This document shows, piece by piece, positions 32,573 to 35,247 of a stretch of DNA of 35,247 bases. The position numbers were made by a program, and so were the translations under genes. The first letter of the stretch is position 1. Each line of letters begins with the position of its first letter. The notes under the pieces are model-generated. The model saw only the letters and a program-made list of their open reading frames with translations, made no database searches and was not told the origin of the DNA. The stretch is from Chloroflexota bacterium (GTDB lineage: Bacteria; Chloroflexota; Limnocylindria; Limnocylindrales; CSP1-4), in the NCBI GenBank assembly GCA_025358525.1, contig JANYJI010000204.1:1-35247 (forward strand), in the 5' to 3' direction.

Positions 32573-32878
32573 ATGACTACCAACGACCTGCTTCCAACGA
32601 CCCTCGTAACCACCGGAACCGCTCCGGCGGCGATCTCGAAGGCAGCCCCCCAACAGGTGGGCCCGCATAAGGATCGTTTCGCCAAGCAGGGCGGTCCAGA
32701 CGTCTCCTTCAAAGGGCCGGACGGGATGACTGAGGCGTACGCGGTCTTCCAGATCGATCCTGAGAGCAAACAGATCCAGGTGATGGTCGTGGATGCGCAG
32801 GGTCAGATTCTTCGTGTGATCCCACCGCACTCGGTCTCCCAAATGATGCAGTCGATGGGCCGATACCGGCGACTATAG
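32573..32878 (+). CDS. FlaG-like flagellar protein
   Basis: From ATG 32573 the product has 101 residues. After a Thr/Ala/Pro-rich N-terminal half comes YAVFQIDPESKQIQVMVVDAQGQILRVIPPHSVSQMMQSM. The pattern F-x-(V/I)-D...I-x-V-x-V-(V/I)-D...G-x-(V/I)-(I/L)-R-x-I-P-P, followed by a short helix, is the FlaG family, which affects filament length in some bacteria. Sequence identity to typical FlaG is limited, so this is a fold-level call. An upstream start at 32546 adds nine residues and lacks a better ribosome-binding site. It opens the chemotaxis cluster. Confidence 0.7.
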   Translation: MTTNDLLPTTLVTTGTAPAAISKAAPQQVGPHKDRFAKQGGPDVSFKGPDGMTEAYAVFQIDPESKQIQVMVVDAQGQILRVIPPHSVSQMMQSMGRYRRL

Positions 32879-33033
32879 GCTGCAACCCGGAGATCGGCCG
32901 ACGACCGGTTCAAGTCCGGGCCCCTTCAAGCCGATGCCCCGACAGGATCGCAGCGGTCCTGCCTGCCGCGGCAAGCGGCGATGAGGACGCCGGCCGTGGC
33001 TCTGAGCACCAACTCTCAAGGAATCGGCCTCCG
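32879..33033 (+). promoter_or_regulatory. structured leader between the FlaG-like gene and cheC
   Basis: The 155-base gap holds a two-tier hairpin: outer CCCGGA/TCCGGG (32886-32891 with 32915-32920) and inner ATCGG/CCGGT (32893-32897 with 32905-32909). A further CAGGA/TCCTG stem lies at 32943-32961, and a TGCCGCGGCA palindrome follows. It could be a terminator-attenuator or an RNA stability element. I see no known riboswitch consensus. Confidence 0.4.
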
Positions 33034-33678
33034 ATGGCCCTGACCCTCTCTGAAGCCGGTCAAAACATCGTCGCAGGGACATTCGGGCGGGCGATGAAAC
33101 GCGCCGGCGAGGCCCTCGGCGCGATGTCCGGCCAGGTGATCGAAGTCCAGGCGCCATTGCTGCGCCGTTGCACGGCGGCGGACGTTCTGACCATGGCCGG
33201 CGGACCCGAGTCGATCGTCCTCGCCGTCTACGTCGGCATCACTGGCTCGCTTCAGGGTCATGCCCTGCTGCTGTTCTCGCCGGCTGACGCCCATCGTCTC
33301 GCCCAAATCCTCCTGACGGGCCTCCTGGGCCCGGGCGAGTTGCCGATGGACAAGACGGCCGACATCCTGGCCTACGACGAGCTTGAGCTCTCGGCCCTCC
33401 AAGAGGCCGGCAACGTCACCATCTCAGCCTTCCTCAACGAACTCGGAATGCACCTCCATGAGCCCGTTCAACCGACGCCACCGCAGGTGATCGTCGAGAT
33501 GGCGGGAGCCGTACTCGACGCTGTGCTGCTCGACCTGGTGAGCGACGCTGACCAGGTGCTGGCCGCCAAGACAACCTTCAGCGAAGGCGGCCGCGCGATC
33601 GAGTGCACCATGTTTGTCCTGCCACGCGACGATAGCCTCCGGGTCCTCCTGGATGCTCTCGGAGCGATCGGAATATGA
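33034..33678 (+). CDS. cheC: CheC-family chemotaxis phosphatase
   Basis: CheC removes phosphate from CheY-P and binds CheD. The 214 residues include the active motif ELSALQEAGNVTISAFLNELGMHLHEPVQPTPPQV (E and N in ExxN, then a downstream Pro). The first repeat near the N-terminus, TLSEAGQNIVAGTFGRAM, resembles it but has an extra residue between Glu and Asn, so only one site may be active. The strand PESIVLAVYVGITGSLQGHALLLFSP is typical of the CheC/FliY/CheX fold. The stop overlaps the cheD start by four bases. Confidence 0.88.
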   Translation: MALTLSEAGQNIVAGTFGRAMKRAGEALGAMSGQVIEVQAPLLRRCTAADVLTMAGGPESIVLAVYVGITGSLQGHALLLFSPADAHRLAQILLTGLLGPGELPMDKTADILAYDELELSALQEAGNVTISAFLNELGMHLHEPVQPTPPQVIVEMAGAVLDAVLLDLVSDADQVLAAKTTFSEGGRAIECTMFVLPRDDSLRVLLDALGAIGI

Positions 33679-34160
33679 CGCTCACTCAGAGCCCCAGCCT
33701 CCTGGTGGCCGGCATTGGCGAGATGGTCATGAGCTCCAGCCCTGACGCCCATCTCGTGGCCTACGGCCTCGGTTCTTGCATCGCCCTGGCGGTCTGGGAT
33801 CCCCGAGCGATGGTCGGCGGGCTGGCCCATTTCATGCTTCCCAGCGGGCCCGCCAACAACTGCAGCCCGGTCAAGTTCATCGACACCGGCCTCGACACTT
33901 TTCTGACGGCCATGGAGGCCAAGGGCGCCGTCCTGAGCAGGAGCCTCCTCAAGGCGGCCGGCGCCGCCGCGATGCTGACTATTGGTGGAGGCCTCGCCAT
34001 TGGCAAGCGCAACGCAGAGTCGATGCAGTCTGCCCTCGCCGACAGAGGACTCTCGCTCGCGGCCTGTGCGTTGGGAGGAAACGCCGGCCGAACGGTTCAA
34101 CTTGACGTGGCCACCGGCCGACTCCTAATCAAGAGCCTGTCTTCTGTTTCTGAATTGTAG
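33675..34160 (+). CDS. cheD: chemoreceptor glutamine deamidase CheD
   Basis: CheD deamidates Gln residues on chemoreceptors and interacts with CheC. The 161 residues have catalytic C35 in YGLGSCIALAVWDP, H52 in GLAHFMLP and T71 in FIDTGLD. The end contains GGNAGRTVQLDVATGRLLIK, the CheD C-terminal signature. ATG 33675 overlaps the cheC stop (ATGA). Neighbouring cheC, cheY and cheB make it an adaptation module. Confidence 0.94.
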   Translation: MTLTQSPSLLVAGIGEMVMSSSPDAHLVAYGLGSCIALAVWDPRAMVGGLAHFMLPSGPANNCSPVKFIDTGLDTFLTAMEAKGAVLSRSLLKAAGAAAMLTIGGGLAIGKRNAESMQSALADRGLSLAACALGGNAGRTVQLDVATGRLLIKSLSSVSEL

Positions 34161-34183
34161 TTCGAGTAGTGGGAGCACCCGCG

Positions 34184-34543
34184 ATGGCAAAGATCCTCGT
34201 CGTTGACGACGCGGCCTTTATGCGTCTGCGGGCTTCGAAGTTGCTCGTCGAGGCTGGCCACCAGGTCCTCGAGGCGGAGAATGGGCGACTGGCGGTTGAG
34301 ATCTATATGCGCGAGCGACCAGACTGCGTCCTCATGGATATCACGATGCCCGAGATGGACGGCCTCGAAGCGCTTGCCGAGATCCGCGCGAAGGATCCCC
34401 ATGCGCGAGTGGCGATGCTGACCGCTATGGGCCAGCAGGCGATCGTGATGGATGCCATCAAACGTGGAGCTCGCGACTTCGTCGTCAAGCCGTTCGCAGC
34501 AGATCGAGTCCTTGCGGCCGTCAACAAGCTCCTGGCTGCCTGA
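34184..34543 (+). CDS. cheY: CheY-type single-domain response regulator
   Basis: From ATG 34184 (GGGAG eight bases upstream) the 119 residues are a lone receiver: D8/D9, phosphoacceptor D52 (VLMDITMPEMDG), T80 (AMLTAMGQ) and K102 (FVVKPFAADR). CheY-P binds the rotor switch and alters rotation. A GTG at 34169 in the same frame is upstream and weaker. The place between cheD and cheB supports CheY rather than a different stand-alone receiver. Confidence 0.92.
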   Translation: MAKILVVDDAAFMRLRASKLLVEAGHQVLEAENGRLAVEIYMRERPDCVLMDITMPEMDGLEALAEIRAKDPHARVAMLTAMGQQAIVMDAIKRGARDFVVKPFAADRVLAAVNKLLAA

Positions 34544-34630
34544 CAAGTCACCAGCCGCCTGAACGCAGCCAGGACCACCTGGGTTTCCTGGAACGGCGGC
34601 CTCGACGGCCCCCGAAAGTCGGAGCTAAGC

Positions 34631-35247
34631 ATGGCCCGGATCCGAGTTCTGATCGTCGACGACTCGGCCTTCATGCGCCACGCGCTTTGCCGCCTCCTTG
34701 GCGAGGTCCCCTCACTTGAGGTCGTCGGGGCCGCGACCCAAGGCGAAGAAGGACTGGCACTGGCCCGTGCCCTGAGGCCCGACGTCATAACTCTCGACGT
34801 CGAGATGCCAATCCTCGACGGCCTTGGGATGCTCAAGCGCCTGATGCTCGAGATTCCTACGCGCGTTGTTATGCTCTCGAGCCGCACGACGCTGAACGCG
34901 CAGGAAACCCTCGACGCCCTCGAGTTTGGGGCCATCGATTTCGTGCCCAAGCCCTCCGGCTCGCTCTCGATCGACATCGGCCGCGTCGGAGAAGAGCTCG
35001 TGTCAAAGATCGAGGCGGCGGCGGCAATGCCCGAGGCTGCCTTCCTGCGTCATCGCCAGGTCTCGGCAATGAACATGACCCTGGCCAACAACGTCGCCAC
35101 CAGAGAAGCCGCTGCCCTCGCCGCCGATGCCTCGCCCGCCGACCTGCTCAGCGCCCCCCGCCTGCGCGCCATGCCCGCGATGACGGTCCGGCGGCCGCCT
35201 AGCGATACGATCCGAGTCGCCGCCCGCAAGCTCGTGGTGGTGGCGGC
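34631..35247 (+). CDS. cheB: chemotaxis methylesterase CheB, N-terminal part
   Basis: CheB removes methyl groups from receptors after phosphorylation. ATG 34631 has GGAG six bases before it. The 205 visible residues start with a receiver: D10/D11, phosphoacceptor D56 (VITLDVEMPILDGLGML), and PKPSG near the end of the domain, all CheB-typical (LEFGAIDFVPKPSG). A linker rich in Ala/Pro follows. The methylesterase domain just begins (RKLVVVA) at the right edge, so its catalytic Ser-His-Asp are outside. The gene is cut by the window, not by mutation. Confidence 0.93.
   Translation, partial: MARIRVLIVDDSAFMRHALCRLLGEVPSLEVVGAATQGEEGLALARALRPDVITLDVEMPILDGLGMLKRLMLEIPTRVVMLSSRTTLNAQETLDALEFGAIDFVPKPSGSLSIDIGRVGEELVSKIEAAAAMPEAAFLRHRQVSAMNMTLANNVATREAAALAADASPADLLSAPRLRAMPAMTVRRPPSDTIRVAARKLVVVA

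Noticed and set aside
32850-32922. A tRNA-like 3' end: GGTTCAAGTCC followed by GGGCCCC
   Set aside because: The T-arm pairs only partly, and no D-arm or anticodon arm can be drawn. The 5' half would lie in the FlaG-like coding region.

Overview
The window is a GC-rich bacterial chromosome segment with tightly packed operons, many 1-4 nt gene overlaps and frequent GTG/TTG starts. There is no rRNA or other phylogenetic marker, so the host cannot be named. A Gram-positive-style flagellar set (short FlgD, a TIGR02530-type protein, a FlaG-like protein, CheC and CheD, no P- or L-ring genes) together with a HoxEFUYH hydrogenase fits a flagellated Chloroflexota-like lineage. That placement is an inference.

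Layout. (1) 1-1164, plus strand: the end of a PIN-domain protein, a DUF4160/DUF2442 pair and a small protein of unknown function. (2) 1261-7730, minus strand: a complete hoxE-hoxF-hoxU-hoxY-hoxH operon for a bidirectional NAD(P)-linked [NiFe] hydrogenase. Its HoxF is fused to a complete GltD/NfnB-like FAD/NAD(P) oxidoreductase, which is the most unusual feature of the window. (3) 8176-10045, plus strand: fabI with an extra N-terminal segment, then an XRE-HTH protein with a PD-(D/E)XK-like nuclease fold. This second gene is bracketed by tandem repeats and by a near-copy of the fabI 3' end. (4) 10498-14620, minus strand: two ABC-2 export systems in one operon, followed by a VanZ-like protein. 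(5) 14761-17037: an HDOD protein on the plus strand, convergent with a membrane-anchored beta-propeller protein.

(6) 17144-29983, minus strand: a 13-gene flagellar operon read as flgC-fliE-fliF-fliG-fliH-fliI-fliJ-(M23/SLT hydrolase)-flgB-fliK-flgD-TIGR02530-flgE. It encodes the MS ring, rotor, export ATPase complex, proximal rod, rod/hook cap, hook-length ruler and hook. The export gate, C-ring FliM/FliN, stators and flagellin must lie elsewhere. (7) 30302-32427, plus strand: a divergent NarL-type histidine kinase with a PocR-like Cys-rich sensor region, overlapping its LuxR-type response regulator; by position it is a candidate regulator of the flagellar operon. (8) 32573 to the right edge, plus strand: a FlaG-like protein, then cheC, cheD, cheY and a truncated cheB.

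Working together: regions 6-8 form one motility and chemotaxis island, with structure genes on one strand and sensing/adaptation genes on the other. The hydrogenase is a separate energy-metabolism operon that balances pyridine nucleotides against H2. Several intergenic hairpins and short tandem duplications recur along the window and are listed separately.
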